A DNA stretch of 45,417 nucleotides from Peribacillus butanolivorans (GTDB taxonomy: Bacteria > Bacillota > Bacilli > Bacillales > DSM-1321). The notes beneath the pieces were generated by a model that was given only the letters and a program-made list of their open reading frames with translations, had not been told where the DNA came from and did no database searches. The stretch covers positions 3,132,876-3,178,292 of the forward strand of contig NZ_LGYA01000001.1 of assembly GCF_001273755.1 (NCBI RefSeq), given 5' to 3'. Every line of letters starts with the position of its first letter. The stretch's first letter is position 1. The translations under genes were made by a program, and so were the position numbers. Shown in pieces: positions 7,865-15,978 of this stretch.

Positions 7865-8563
7865 TTATTTTGCCCCTTCTTTTGTCAAAATCTGTTCAAT
7901 CTCTTTAAAGCCTTTCTCGCGGGCATGTTGCAAAGGGGTCACATTATTATGATCAGCTATGTTCACATCCGCCCCATGATCTATCAGCAATTGTACTGTT
8001 TGCTGCTGTTTTTCATCTCCATTACTCAATATAATTGCCTCCAATAGAGCCGTCCAACCTAGGTTATTAACGTGATTTATATCAATATCAGTATTGGTAA
8101 GAAGTTCTTTGATCACATTCACATAGCCATGTTCCGAAGCAGGGATCAAAGCAGTTCCTCCATAACGATTGGTAATCGTGGGATCCGTACCTGCATTAAT
8201 TGTAAGCTTCAGGATTTCAAGGTAACCTTCTGCACCCGCATATAGGAAGGGATTGTTTTTCATGTCATCTTGGATATTAACATCTGCACCTGCTGTAATT
8301 AGGATTTTTGCAGTCTCAACATTATTGTTATAAGTCGCAATCATAGTGGCAGTTCGCCCTTCGGAGTCCTGTGCATTAATATCTGCACCTTCCTCAATCA
8401 ACCTTCTTATCGTTTCTGTTTCTTTTCGTTCTGCTGCTTGAATTAGTTGTTCATTCACTCCTTCTCTCTCCTTTCCCTGTATTTTCAGGTCTTCCTTGTC
8501 ATCTGAGACACACCCTTGAAGCAAGAGAATGCATCCTATGATTACTGCCAGCCACTTCCACAT
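7865..8563 (-). CDS. Ankyrin-repeat lipoprotein
   Basis: 232-aa protein. I chose ATG at 8563 (AAAGGA 11 bases upstream) over the in-frame GTG at 8572, which abuts the ribosome site. A lipoprotein signal peptide ends in the lipobox LLQGC, so the mature protein is anchored to the outer face of the membrane by its N-terminal Cys. From about residue 45 to the end there are about five to six ankyrin repeats (EEGADINAQDSEGRTATMIA; ITAGADVNIQDD; INAGTDPTITNRYGGTALIP; DHGADVNIADHNNVTPLQHA). Ankyrin repeats bind other proteins; the partner is unknown. Lone ankyrin lipoproteins are common in Bacillus. Its stop lies 5 bases from the decayed copy upstream of the secreted gene. Confidence 0.88.
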   Translation of the reverse strand: MWKWLAVIIGCILLLQGCVSDDKEDLKIQGKEREGVNEQLIQAAERKETETIRRLIEEGADINAQDSEGRTATMIATYNNNVETAKILITAGADVNIQDDMKNNPFLYAGAEGYLEILKLTINAGTDPTITNRYGGTALIPASEHGYVNVIKELLTNTDIDINHVNNLGWTALLEAIILSNGDEKQQQTVQLLIDHGADVNIADHNNVTPLQHAREKGFKEIEQILTKEGAK

Positions 8564-8654
8564 AAAATACACGTTCCTTTAAAATTTGTTATTATCACTG
8601 TTTTTCTTGACCCATAAATCAAAGGCCTAGATGCACTTTTCATCTCAATATTAT

Positions 8655-8905
8655 GAAAGTGTCCTTCTTTCTAATCTCTCCTAGACACGTAGGGCAAGGT
8701 CGCCACTGGCTTAACTCTCTCAAACGGAGAGAAATTCGCTTCCCGAATGCTTTCATTTCGGTTTGATTTGTCGGATTCCTTGTTTCCAATGCATCATTAA
8801 TACCGATAGCAATGAGTTTCCCGTTTTGTACAATAACAGCCCCAAAAGGACGTTCTCCTTTTTCAGGTACATTCTGATGTGCAATTATTGAGGCTCCATG
8901 AAATA
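8655..8905 (-). pseudogene. Broken nucleoside/guanine deaminase-like gene
   Basis: A minus-strand frame reads VPEKGERPFGAVIVQNGKLI, then NDALETRNPTNQTEMKAFGK and WRPCPTCLGEI. This is the zinc-dependent cytidine/guanine deaminase fold, which normally has PFGAV, then HAE, then PCPMC. Here HAE has become QTE, so the catalytic His and its neighbour are gone, and the zone between the motifs is shortened. The ribosome site (GGGAGG) and ATG near 8885 are in a different frame (ATG is followed by a stop four codons later), so there is also a start-proximal frameshift. Clearly non-functional. Confidence 0.7.
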
Positions 8906-9035
8906 TTCCTCCCTTATAAATTTTCAGTTAAACTTTTTTATTCCGTCTTAAATTATGTTAGTACTTAATCTTAAACTCCCTCTAAATAATTTCTTAAAAA
9001 AAGATAAACTTATTAATAAAATTTATTAATGTTTA

Positions 9036-9066
9036 TAAAAAATACCCGCCACCTTTGTGACGGGTC
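9036..9066 (-). terminator. Terminator of the two-component operon
   Basis: On the minus strand ACCCG-A/C-CAC stem arms (one mismatch) around a 4-base loop, followed by ATTTTTTA. It lies 13 bases past the response regulator stop. Confidence 0.75.
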
Positions 9067-9078
9067 AAAACACATTAT

Positions 9079-9765
9079 TTAAACATTAAAGCGATATCCG
9101 GCTCCCCAAACGGTTTCCAAGAATTTTGGATGTGCAGGATCTCTTTCGATTTTTTCACGTAATTTTCTGATATGGACAGTCACAGTTGAAACATCCGCAG
9201 CTGACTCCATCCCCCAAATTCTTTCATAAAGTTGCTCTTTGCTCAACACTTGGTTCGGGTGCATCACAAGAAACAGTAACAAATCGAATTCCTTTGTAGT
9301 AAACGGAATTTCCTCTCCATTAACATGAACTTTTCGCGCCGACTTATCGATCGAAATTCCATGAACGAAAACTGTATTTGTTTTGGCTTGACTTCCTGCT
9401 AAACGTTCATAACGGGCTAAATGCGCTTTCACTCTAGCAACCAGTTCATTTGGACTAAAAGGCTTCGTAATATAATCGTCTGCCCCTAAACCAAGACCTC
9501 GAATTTTATCAATATCTTCATTTTTGGCGGACACAAGCAAAATTGGAATGTCTTTGACAGCACGTATTTGTTTGCATATCTCAAATCCATTTACTCCTGG
9601 AAGCATGATATCTAGAATAATTAAATCATTATTTTCTTGAAGTGCCTGTTGAAGTCCAGCATCACCTGTATGTTGAATATTGACACTAAAATCATTAATT
9701 TCTAAATAATCTCTCTGCAATTCTGCAATGCTAACATCGTCTTCAATAAGTAATATTTTTTTCAT
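9079..9765 (-). CDS. OmpR/PhoB-family response regulator
   Basis: 228-aa DNA-binding regulator. The receiver domain (residues 1-118) has the acidic pocket EDD (8-10), phospho-acceptor Asp52 in LDIMLPG, and Lys near 101 in TKPF. The winged-helix effector domain (about 130-228) has FTTKEFDLLLFL and VHIRKLREKIE, ending GAGYRFNV. It starts 4 nt before the end of the kinase gene, whose end supplies its ribosome site, so the two are translationally coupled. It acts in the cytoplasm on unknown promoters. No obvious target gene adjoins, so the stimulus cannot be named. Confidence 0.95.
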   Translation of the reverse strand: MKKILLIEDDVSIAELQRDYLEINDFSVNIQHTGDAGLQQALQENNDLIILDIMLPGVNGFEICKQIRAVKDIPILLVSAKNEDIDKIRGLGLGADDYITKPFSPNELVARVKAHLARYERLAGSQAKTNTVFVHGISIDKSARKVHVNGEEIPFTTKEFDLLLFLVMHPNQVLSKEQLYERIWGMESAADVSTVTVHIRKLREKIERDPAHPKFLETVWGAGYRFNV

Positions 9766-11210
9766 ATTTCCTCACCTTTCTTTAGGGAAAAGAAGACACT
9801 TGTGCCTTTTCCTATTTCGCTAGTAGCCCAAATATCCCCTCCATGCTCGTAAATAATTTGTTTTGCAATCGCAAGTCCTAACCCACTTCCGCCTGTCTGA
9901 GAATTTCTAGATTGTTCTGCGCGGTAAAAGCGATCAAAAATGTAAGGTAAAGCAGATGGTTCTATTCCTTGTCCGTTATCTACTACTTGAACGACTACAT
10001 CATATGGTCCTTCATGCAGAGAAATGGCAATGTTCTTTTTTTCTTTATTCGTATACTTCACACAATTACTGATTAGGTTAGCCAATACGCGTTTTAATTT
10101 CTCTCTATCTGCTGTCACGTTTATCAGTTTATACATAATATGAAGTTCAATCTGGATCCCTTGTTGAAGTAAATCCAATTGAAGCTCGTCTACGTAGTCT
10201 CTCATATATTTATCCAGTTCGACAGTTTCAAAAGTGAATGGTTCTTTTTTTAAATCCAGCTTAGAAAATAAGAACAGTTCATCTATCAATGAATCCATAT
10301 CTTTTGCTTTTAAGTATACAGTTGATAAGTACTTTTCCATTTTCTGCGGAGTGTTTGCTACACCGTCTTTTATACCCTCAACATATCCAATAATCGAAGT
10401 AATCGGCGTTTTCAAATCATGTGAAATATTTGATAGAAGTTCTTTTCGATTTTCCTCATACTGAAGCTGGATAGTAACGGACTCTTTTAATTTTATTCTC
10501 ATTTCATCAAACGTTCTATTTAATTGTCCGATTTCATCATTCGAGGTAGCTTTGATTTCAAAGTTTAAATCTCCTGATTTTATTCGTTTGGCACCTTCTT
10601 TAAGAACTGAAATGGGCTTGATGATGCTTCGTGAAACTAAATAGTTTAAAAGCCCAATAATCATAATAAACAAAAATAGCAATAGACCAAATAAAATTGG
10701 AAACAACTCTCGAGCCAACTCGGCATAGGAACTCGCCTTTCTCAATACAAAAATACTACCTTTGCTTTTATCCAAAAAATAAAAATCAAACTTCACATAC
10801 GTGAAAAAAAAGTCTTCGATTTTAATCGTATCTCGCGTATTGATGTTTGTTTCTTCAAATCCAGGAAGTGACTTAACCAATACCTGCTTATCCAAAGAGG
10901 GGGAAGCATACTCGATGTTCGTATCTTTTCTAACAACAATCTCGATATCCTTCTGTTCAATTTTCTTCAGCTGCTCTTCGTTTAGAAGCTGCGTAGGATT
11001 ATTTTTAGCCAATAGCTTTAAATCGAGAAACGCACTTTCTTCTATTGTAGTCAATGGTTTTTGGACATAAGATTTTTTGTAAAAATACTCTATAGATTTT
11101 ATATCGCCCGTTATCGCAATAATAATTAAAAACCCAGCCGCTAACAATAAAGTGATAGAAAAAAGTATCACTCCAACGTAAGACAACAGAAATCTCGTTT
11201 TAATTGACAT
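9762..11210 (-). CDS. Membrane sensor histidine kinase
   Basis: 482-aa kinase partnered with the regulator that follows. The start is ATG 11210, with GAGGTG 6 bases upstream; the in-frame GTG at 11219 lies inside that ribosome site. Order: membrane helix about 9-35, extracytoplasmic sensor about 36-165, second helix about 170-193, HAMP (about 195-247), HisKA with NISHDLKTP (His264), then HATPase with NCVKYT, DNGQGIE and GGSGLGLAIAKQI boxes. The sensor region has no recognised domain. Two-component systems of this layout in Bacillus often respond to cell-envelope stress, but no evidence for that is visible here. Confidence 0.95.
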   Translation of the reverse strand: MSIKTRFLLSYVGVILFSITLLLAAGFLIIIAITGDIKSIEYFYKKSYVQKPLTTIEESAFLDLKLLAKNNPTQLLNEEQLKKIEQKDIEIVVRKDTNIEYASPSLDKQVLVKSLPGFEETNINTRDTIKIEDFFFTYVKFDFYFLDKSKGSIFVLRKASSYAELARELFPILFGLLLFLFIMIIGLLNYLVSRSIIKPISVLKEGAKRIKSGDLNFEIKATSNDEIGQLNRTFDEMRIKLKESVTIQLQYEENRKELLSNISHDLKTPITSIIGYVEGIKDGVANTPQKMEKYLSTVYLKAKDMDSLIDELFLFSKLDLKKEPFTFETVELDKYMRDYVDELQLDLLQQGIQIELHIMYKLINVTADREKLKRVLANLISNCVKYTNKEKKNIAISLHEGPYDVVVQVVDNGQGIEPSALPYIFDRFYRAEQSRNSQTGGSGLGLAIAKQIIYEHGGDIWATSEIGKGTSVFFSLKKGEEI

Positions 11211-11599
11211 GTTAATCACCTCAGTACTTACTTTTCACTCTGCTTCTTAAAGGTATTTGGCACTATATAAACCATTTTCCTTAGAATTTTTGTTTTTTAT
11301 TCAGTATGGTGTATTAAACACCTTATCACTAGCTTGTGCTTAAAATGGGGATTTACCATTTACAAAGAAACTAAAAGAACAATAACATACAAACCTTAAA
11401 ACTTTCTAAAATATGTATGAAAAATCCCTAAATATCTTAAAATATTTTGTTGAAATATCACATCAGACCAAACTTGGTCGATTTCAAAATGGGATAATTC
11501 CAACCGATTGACAGCGCTAGGTCTTCTTATTTTTTCATGAAATGGCAGAAGTATTTTTTCAAGGAATTATAAAGGATGAATAGGATGAGTCAGGTAAAT

Positions 11600-11810
11600 G
11601 CCACTTCTTTAAAATTTTCTAAAAAACGGGATATTATCAGTTACCCTATCAGGATTACAATCTGCAAGAATGGGGCGATACAGAAGAAGACCTTCCAAAG
11701 ACCATAAGATGGTAGAAGGTGCTTTAAAACTACATACTTCTCATCAATATAACATCAAAGAAATTGCGGATATGACGGGTGTTAGTATATCAGTATTATA
11801 CCGAGCTTAG
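11600..11810 (+). pseudogene. Serine resolvase C-terminal remnant (tnpR-like)
   Basis: The plus strand encodes KKRDII, then after a frameshift TLSGLQSARMGRYRRRPSKD and YNIKEIADMTGVSISVLYRA followed by TAG. The ERDLI...RTLSGLQAARARGRxGGRPS linker and the final helix-turn-helix (IAxMTGVSxxxLYR) are typical of resolvases and invertases of Tn3-type transposons. The catalytic N-terminal domain with its Ser is missing, so it cannot recombine DNA. It lies just upstream of and in the same direction as a transposase fragment, as in Tn3 elements. Confidence 0.7.
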
Positions 11811-11849
11811 GAAAAAATTTAACCTTGGGGTTGGAATAGAGGGATTATC

Positions 11850-12033
11850 CTGTGGACATAAGAGCAACGGAACTACTTGCAACTGATAAAAGAAAGAATT
11901 TCTTAACAATCCCTTCTACTTTAAGCAATTGAGAATTAGCATACGACTATACCTTTACACAAGATGATATGGAAGAAATACAAAAACACTACGGTTTTTC
12001 TAATTTTTCTGCCCACTCAGATCGGGTTATTTA
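11850..12033 (+). pseudogene. Tn3-family transposase N-terminal remnant (tnpA-like)
   Basis: The plus strand reads RATELLATDKRKNFLTIPST, then LSN-stop-ELAYDYTFTQDDMEEIQKHY. This matches the start of Tn3 TnpA proteins (LTxxQRxxFLxIPxxxSExELxxYYTFSxxDxxxIxxH). It has an internal stop and ends abruptly after about 60 codons, so only the first few percent of the roughly 970-aa protein remains. Confidence 0.65.
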
Positions 12034-12065
12034 ACAGTCATTACTAACATGCTGACACACGAAAA

Positions 12066-12098
12066 GGCGATCCTTCTTAATATAGAATCGCCCTCTTT
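12066..12098 (+). terminator. Possible terminator
   Basis: GGCGAT and ATCGCC pair over a 15-base loop, followed by CTCTTTAT. Moderate stem and weak T-tract. Confidence 0.4.
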
Positions 12099-12266
12099 AT
12101 ATTTGGTTTTCAGGAATCAAATATCACTTACAAATTATTGTATCGTCAAGCCGGTTAAACCCATAAATCATGTAACGATTCATTTACTACGTATATGAAT
12201 TCCTTCAATAAAAAGGACTTACTTCCAAAATAAATTCTCCTTTGGAAATAAGCCTGATATTAGAAA

Positions 12267-12731
12267 TTACCTATTCACTTCTTCCATAAAGGACTGCAAA
12301 TCTGCTTTTGTTGCTTTAGAGAACTGTTTGATTTGTTCTACGTTTTTAACCGGGTTTCCAGATTCACCAATTAAAGGATAAAGATTTTTCTCAATTCTCT
12401 CATACCAATCGGGGTACTGATCTTCTACTTGCTTTTCAATCGTATCCCAGCTAGAACTAATTTCTTTGCCAATTTCCTGAATTTTAGCTGAGTCTGCCCT
12501 CGCATTTACTTCTTGATCCAAGGTACTTATCGATTTAAGTACAGTATTGACTCCATTTTTAATTTCCTTGTTTGTCCCATTATTTTCTTTCATATTAGTA
12601 ACTGGATTTGCTTCCTCTACTTGTTGTTTTGGTGTACTCCCAGGTTCTTCAGGTTCGGCTGTATTATTGCATCCAGCCAAAAAGAGTGTTCCGAAAATGA
12701 ATCCAACTACATATAAACGAAAAATTTTCAA
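12267..12731 (-). CDS. Small lipoprotein, helical, function unknown
   Basis: 154-aa predicted lipoprotein. I place the start at TTG 12731 because GGGAGG stands 7 bases before it and the lipoprotein signal begins right there (LKIFRLYVVGFIFGTLFLAGC-type, lipobox LAGC). The longer frame to 12800 adds a non-signal-like extension. After a Pro/Glu/Asn-rich linker the mature part is mostly helical, with VNARADSAKIQEIGKEISSS and DQYPDWYERIEKNLYPLIGE. No enzyme motif is seen. The pattern is like the small helical lipoproteins found around transport and stress genes in Bacillus, but no family is claimed. Confidence 0.7.
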   Translation of the reverse strand: MKIFRLYVVGFIFGTLFLAGCNNTAEPEEPGSTPKQQVEEANPVTNMKENNGTNKEIKNGVNTVLKSISTLDQEVNARADSAKIQEIGKEISSSWDTIEKQVEDQYPDWYERIEKNLYPLIGESGNPVKNVEQIKQFSKATKADLQSFMEEVNR

Positions 12732-12796
12732 TGTTTTTCCTCCCTTATACTGTAAAAAAACAGGTACCTCCCACAACGGTATACAAAATGAACCCT

Positions 12797-12868
12797 TCAT
12801 TCAATCCATTTTGATTTACGCGGGCCAATAGTAACCTCTCCATCAGTTGGTATTTCCATCTTCCCCAT
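12797..12868 (-). other. 23-codon open frame with ribosome site (doubtful)
   Basis: On the minus strand an AGGGGTG-type site precedes ATG at 12868. The frame MGKMEIPTDGEVTIGPRKSK ends three codons later. It lies just upstream of the lipoprotein gene and could be a leader peptide, a microprotein, or a fragment. Nothing else supports it. Confidence 0.2.
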
Positions 12869-12990
12869 TTTATAAACACCCCTTCATAAGGGAGGTAATA
12901 TCTTTATGAAAAATTCAATTCTTTATAAAAAAGTTTTAACAAACGTCTTATTGAGCTTTATTGCCCGTTTGATGAATATTAGGTATGAAC

Positions 12991-13150
12991 TTATAATCTT
13001 TCATCCTGCCGTGTATTTTTTTGTAAAAGGTCGCGGATTTCCTTTAAATATTGATCGGATGCTGGTACCTCTTCCTCGTTCACTTGTTTTTTTCTAATAA
13101 TAGAATTCGCCATCTTCATAAACAGGAAAATCGTATAGAATTCCTCCTTA
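12991..13150 (-). pseudogene. mscL: Tail of a large-conductance mechanosensitive channel gene (mscL remnant)
   Basis: The minus strand encodes EEFYTIFLFMKMANSIIRKK, then QVNEEEVPASDQYLKEIRDL, then LQKNTRQ before the stop. In MscL proteins the second membrane helix ends FxIFLxVKxxNxLxRKK and the cytoplasmic helix reads LLxEIRDLLK, the same order seen here. About 90 residues of the N-terminus, including the pore helix, are missing, and an in-frame stop lies directly upstream. A short free-standing gene from the internal ATG codons is possible but unlikely. Confidence 0.6.
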
Positions 13151-13374
13151 GTTTTGAGTTAGATTATACTCATACCTTATAAGGAGCCCTATTTTTTTCA
13201 AAGTCGAAAAATAACGATCTATAGGAATGCTCCCCTGCCAATTAGCACAATAAGAAAAAGCTGCCACATATACAGCTCCGATTGTTAATGAATCTATGTA
13301 TTGTAGATTTGCAGGACAAATCAACTTTTGGTCGAACTTTCTTATAGAGCATTGAATCAGAGGAGAGTGGGATT
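13151..13374. other. Gap before DinB gene
   Basis: No gene seen. It holds the presumed promoter of the following plus-strand gene; no clear -35/-10 pair stands out. Confidence 0.3.
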
Positions 13375-13839
13375 ATGTTCTTATCGAAAGAAGCTTTGTT
13401 TGATATTATGGAAGGAAACAGGAGATTAACAATGCGTGTGATTGAAGCCTTTCCGGAAGAAAAATTATTTCACTATACACCGGTCGAGAAGCTTCGTCCC
13501 TTCGCAGAGATGGTTAAAGAAATTATGAACATTGAAAGAGGATATATGCGAGGTATTGCGCTCGGTGAGTGGGAGTTTCAAGATTCGTTTGCTACTCTTT
13601 CTACAAAAGAGGCACTAGTAAAAGCATGCGAGGATGTGCGGGAAGATACTAGAAAAATGTGGAATAATATTACTGAGGGAAAACTTGAAGTGGTTGAAAA
13701 GGATCCCTTTTTTGGACCTTCACAAAGCCACTTTGCAAGACTTCAATATGCCTTGGAAAATGAAATACATCACCGAGGACAGGGTTTTATCTATCTTAGA
13801 ACACTTGGGATTGAACCACCAGAATTTTTTGTCAGGTAA
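13375..13839 (+). CDS. DinB-family protein
   Basis: 154-aa four-helix-bundle protein with the DinB/YfiT fold, start ATG with AGGAGAG 7 bases upstream. Helix phrases fit the family: MEGNRRLTMRVIEAFPEEKL at the N-terminus, FAEMVKEIMNIERGYMRGI in the middle and ALENEIHHRGQGFIYLRTLG near the end, where the HHRGQ motif carries the metal-binding His residues. Damage-inducible DinB proteins bind a divalent metal; many act as thiol (bacillithiol) transferases. Its own substrate is unknown. It is monocistronic, ending in a strong terminator. A second DinB-fold gene is at 14784-15230 but the two are not close in sequence. Confidence 0.9.
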   Translation: MFLSKEALFDIMEGNRRLTMRVIEAFPEEKLFHYTPVEKLRPFAEMVKEIMNIERGYMRGIALGEWEFQDSFATLSTKEALVKACEDVREDTRKMWNNITEGKLEVVEKDPFFGPSQSHFARLQYALENEIHHRGQGFIYLRTLGIEPPEFFVR

Positions 13840-13889
13840 AATGAAATCTACTGAAAAGGAAGAGATGAACTTGAAATGAGTTTCTCTTT

Positions 13890-13928
13890 AAAAAAACCAA
13901 ACCTCTAAAAAAGGTTTGGTTTTTTTGG
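13890..13928 (+). terminator. Terminator of DinB gene
   Basis: AAACCAAACCT and AGGTTTGGTTT form a perfect stem with A-tract before and seven T after. Confidence 0.9.
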
Positions 13929-14380
13929 CGAAATATTAGTTTTAGCCTTTTTACTGCTATTTGGCTTTGGTAGTAATGTATCTGGACTAATTGGACCTTG
14001 TGTAGTATCGGACAGAAACGGCAATAGAATTTTGGATGTTCTGTAAGATCGGTTCAATAAAGATGTTTAATTATACTCTCATACTCTCACAAAACACTGT
14101 CATAGCTAACCTAGACGGTGTTTTAAATAGTATATTTCTGTATTGTGAATTACATTGCTTAAATTGAATAACAATAAACCGTTTATAATCTAAGTCTGCT
14201 TCCACAATTGCCCTGATAGTTGAAGAACAAAAGTACGAAATTAGATAAGAAAATTTCTCATTGATTCAGGTACTAGTTCGTGAAAGAAGATGCAATTATA
14301 ATCCATTTAAAAAAGTATTGGATTTTATTTTGGATCAATTGTTCATACTAATATAAAATACCTGTTACAAAAGGAGAATA
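13929..14380. other. Gap with hairpin, no intact gene
   Basis: About 450 bases. A hydrophobic plus-strand run (VLAFLLLFGFGSNVSGLIGP, ending LDVL before TAA near 14045) has no start or ribosome site and may be a remnant. A terminator-like hairpin lies at 14091-14124 (AAAACACTGTC and GACGGTGTTTT, one G-U). Nothing else was recognised. Confidence 0.4.
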
Positions 14381-14381
14381 T

Positions 14382-14585
14382 ATGCCAAATCAAGAAAATA
14401 ATAGCCTTAATCCAGTCCCACATAAAAATCAAGTTAATCGATTAAATAAAAAGATTGATACATACGACATACTTAAACAAGCAATGGAAGTGGATACAGA
14501 TGTCAATGAAGACCCAAATCGGGAAAGATTATTGGATGAATCAGTCGATTCTTTTCTAGAATCGAAAGAAGAATGGGAATATTAG
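14382..14585 (+). CDS. Small acidic protein of unknown function
   Basis: 67-aa soluble, highly charged protein. Start ATG with AAAGGAG 6 bases upstream. The N-terminal third is Asn/Gln-rich (MPNQENNSLNPVPHKNQVNR), the middle is basic-amphipathic and the tail is acidic (RERLLDESVDSFLESKEEWE). No Cys, membrane segment or known motif. Clear ribosome site and a downstream hairpin (14588-14617) support a real gene. Small disordered proteins like this are frequent in sporulating bacilli, but I do not recognise a family. Confidence 0.6.
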   Translation: MPNQENNSLNPVPHKNQVNRLNKKIDTYDILKQAMEVDTDVNEDPNRERLLDESVDSFLESKEEWEY

Positions 14586-14587
14586 AG

Positions 14588-14617
14588 CAGGAAATGTCGT
14601 CGCACATGTCCTGTTTT
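14588..14617 (+). terminator. Terminator of small acidic protein gene
   Basis: CAGGAAATGT and ACATGTCCTG pair with one mismatch, followed by TTTT. Confidence 0.55.
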
Positions 14618-14723
14618 AGGAGCACCTAATGCTTTTATATTCAATTATCCTTCCATTATTTGAATAAGAAAAAACGCTACTTTAATTATCACGCCCTTTA
14701 ATACAACAAATTATTGCGTAAAA

Positions 14724-14755
14724 AACCCTCTTGTACGTATAAAGAGGGTTAACTA
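14724..14755 (-). terminator. Terminator of second DinB gene
   Basis: AACCCTCTT and AAGAGGGTT form the stem; on the minus strand the right arm runs into TTTTTTACGC. Confidence 0.8.
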
Positions 14756-14783
14756 TATAGGTTTAATTATTAAGAATCGTTCT

Positions 14784-15230
14784 TTAATTGAAAACCTGAT
14801 TTTTTAAATGGTGTTCCATATGTTCAAGATAGTCTTGAATAAGCCACTCGAGAGTCTTCATTTGATTATTACCAATATCACATTGATACGTTAATTTTTC
14901 ATAAGGCGTCTTAGCAATAATTTTTATTATTTTTTTATTTAAGCCACACCATAGATTTATTATTTCTTCAATAGATATATCTTGATAATCCTGTATATCC
15001 ACCCACTGATCTTGATTATATGGGGTAAGAGCAAATGGTTGTTCTTCATATTGAATTTTGATAAATCTTTCAAGATTATTAATAGCAGAATCACATAAAT
15101 GGCCCAAAATCTCTTTTTTTGACCATTTATCTGGCATAGGTCTTTGTGACACCTCTAATTCAGACATCCCACTGAACTCATTCGGGACCTTAATTATCCA
15201 ATTATTTATTTTATCAACTACGCTCTGCAT
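14784..15230 (-). CDS. DinB-family protein (DinB_2 type)
   Basis: 148-aa protein with ribosome site AGAGGAG 7 bases before ATG. Family phrases are WSKKEILGHLCDSAINNLER (first metal His in GHLCDSA) and EWLIQDYLEHMEHHLKNQ (remaining His ligands near the C-terminus). Members are metal-binding four-helix bundles, usually predicted thiol-dependent transferases; this one is close to the Bacillus DinB_2 proteins annotated as putative metal-dependent hydrolases. Single-gene transcript on the minus strand with its own terminator. Substrate unknown. Confidence 0.9.
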   Translation of the reverse strand: MQSVVDKINNWIIKVPNEFSGMSELEVSQRPMPDKWSKKEILGHLCDSAINNLERFIKIQYEEQPFALTPYNQDQWVDIQDYQDISIEEIINLWCGLNKKIIKIIAKTPYEKLTYQCDIGNNQMKTLEWLIQDYLEHMEHHLKNQVFN

Positions 15231-15458
15231 ATTTTTCTCCTCTCATTGTTTAAAGTATTTCTTCATTTAATCAAGCCTCTTTAATAAAAAGAATAAACAT
15301 TTAAATCATTCAGAATATATTCATTACCTTCTTCAAGTATCCTGACCCATTAGATCCCCTAGATAAAGGGTGCTGCAGCAACCTCCCTTTTCGCATTCAA
15401 GTGGATAGACCTAATATTGATTCCAATTATTTACCTGGATATTATTATAGTGGAATAT

Positions 15459-15493
15459 AAAAAACGACTATCTTTATAAAATAGTCGTTTTTT
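15459..15493. terminator. Bidirectional terminator
   Basis: AAAAAACGACTAT and ATAGTCGTTTTTT are exact complements round a short AT loop. It ends the minus-strand pair that starts at 16345. Confidence 0.85.
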
Positions 15494-15519
15494 ATGCAAA
15501 TATTGCATTTAAAATTTGT

Positions 15520-15978
15520 TCATTTAAAAATGGTAGAGATAATTTTTTCTGTCGTCATCTCACTATCTACCACATATGTTCCAGGACGTAATCCGTTGGC
15601 CTTACCTTTCTTTTCAACTTCATCAGAAAAATCCTTTGCATTCTTAATAACTTTTGCTCGTTGAAGGGTTTTACCAACGTCAATACTTGTCGAACCTTTA
15701 GACACTTTTAGAACTGTACGGTACACGACCTTTTCTGTTGTTTCTGTTTTCGCTTTATCTTTAATGGATTTCGTTTCAGCAAGCTGATCTTCCCACTCTT
15801 TTTCTGAATGTATGACATATCCTTCAGAAGACAGCAAATCTTTCATATCATCTTCTGACAACTTCTCTGAAGTCTGTGTTCCGGTCGCTTCACTGGGACC
15901 AAAGAAGTATACTGCACCGCACAAACCCGCCGCAACAATAAGACCTCCTGCAAAGCTGCGCATTGATTTAGATGTCAT
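15520..15978 (-). CDS. MltG/YceG-like membrane protein without catalytic domain
   Basis: 152-aa protein. I choose ATG 15978, which has AAAGGAG 11 bases upstream; the in-frame ATG at 15999 lies upstream of that ribosome site. One N-terminal membrane helix (RSFAGGLIVAAGLCGAVYFF) is followed by a charged linker and a C-terminal module reading VSKGSTSIDVGKTLQRAKVI, then GLRPGTYVVDSEMTTEKIIS. That is the LysM-like front domain of endolytic transglycosylase MltG (GSSxxxIAxxLxxxxVIKN...LxxGTYxLxxxMxxxEII). The lytic transglycosylase domain itself is absent, so it is not an enzyme; such short forms are often misannotated as MltG. Overlaps the upstream gene by 11 nt, so co-translated with it. Confidence 0.65.
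   Translation of the reverse strand: MTSKSMRSFAGGLIVAAGLCGAVYFFGPSEATGTQTSEKLSEDDMKDLLSSEGYVIHSEKEWEDQLAETKSIKDKAKTETTEKVVYRTVLKVSKGSTSIDVGKTLQRAKVIKNAKDFSDEVEKKGKANGLRPGTYVVDSEMTTEKIISTIFK

Larger units (their letters stand above)
11220..12266. other. Gap carrying a Tn3-family relic
   Basis: One kilobase without an intact gene. It contains the promoter side of the two-component operon (11220-11350) and, on the plus strand, the remains of a resolvase and a Tn3 transposase (listed separately), then a hairpin at 12066-12092. Confidence 0.6.

Noticed and set aside
12906..13097. 63-codon plus-strand frame with a GGGAGG site
   Set aside because: It is antisense to the mscL tail; the residue sequence is not protein-like. 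The ribosome-like site is probably chance.
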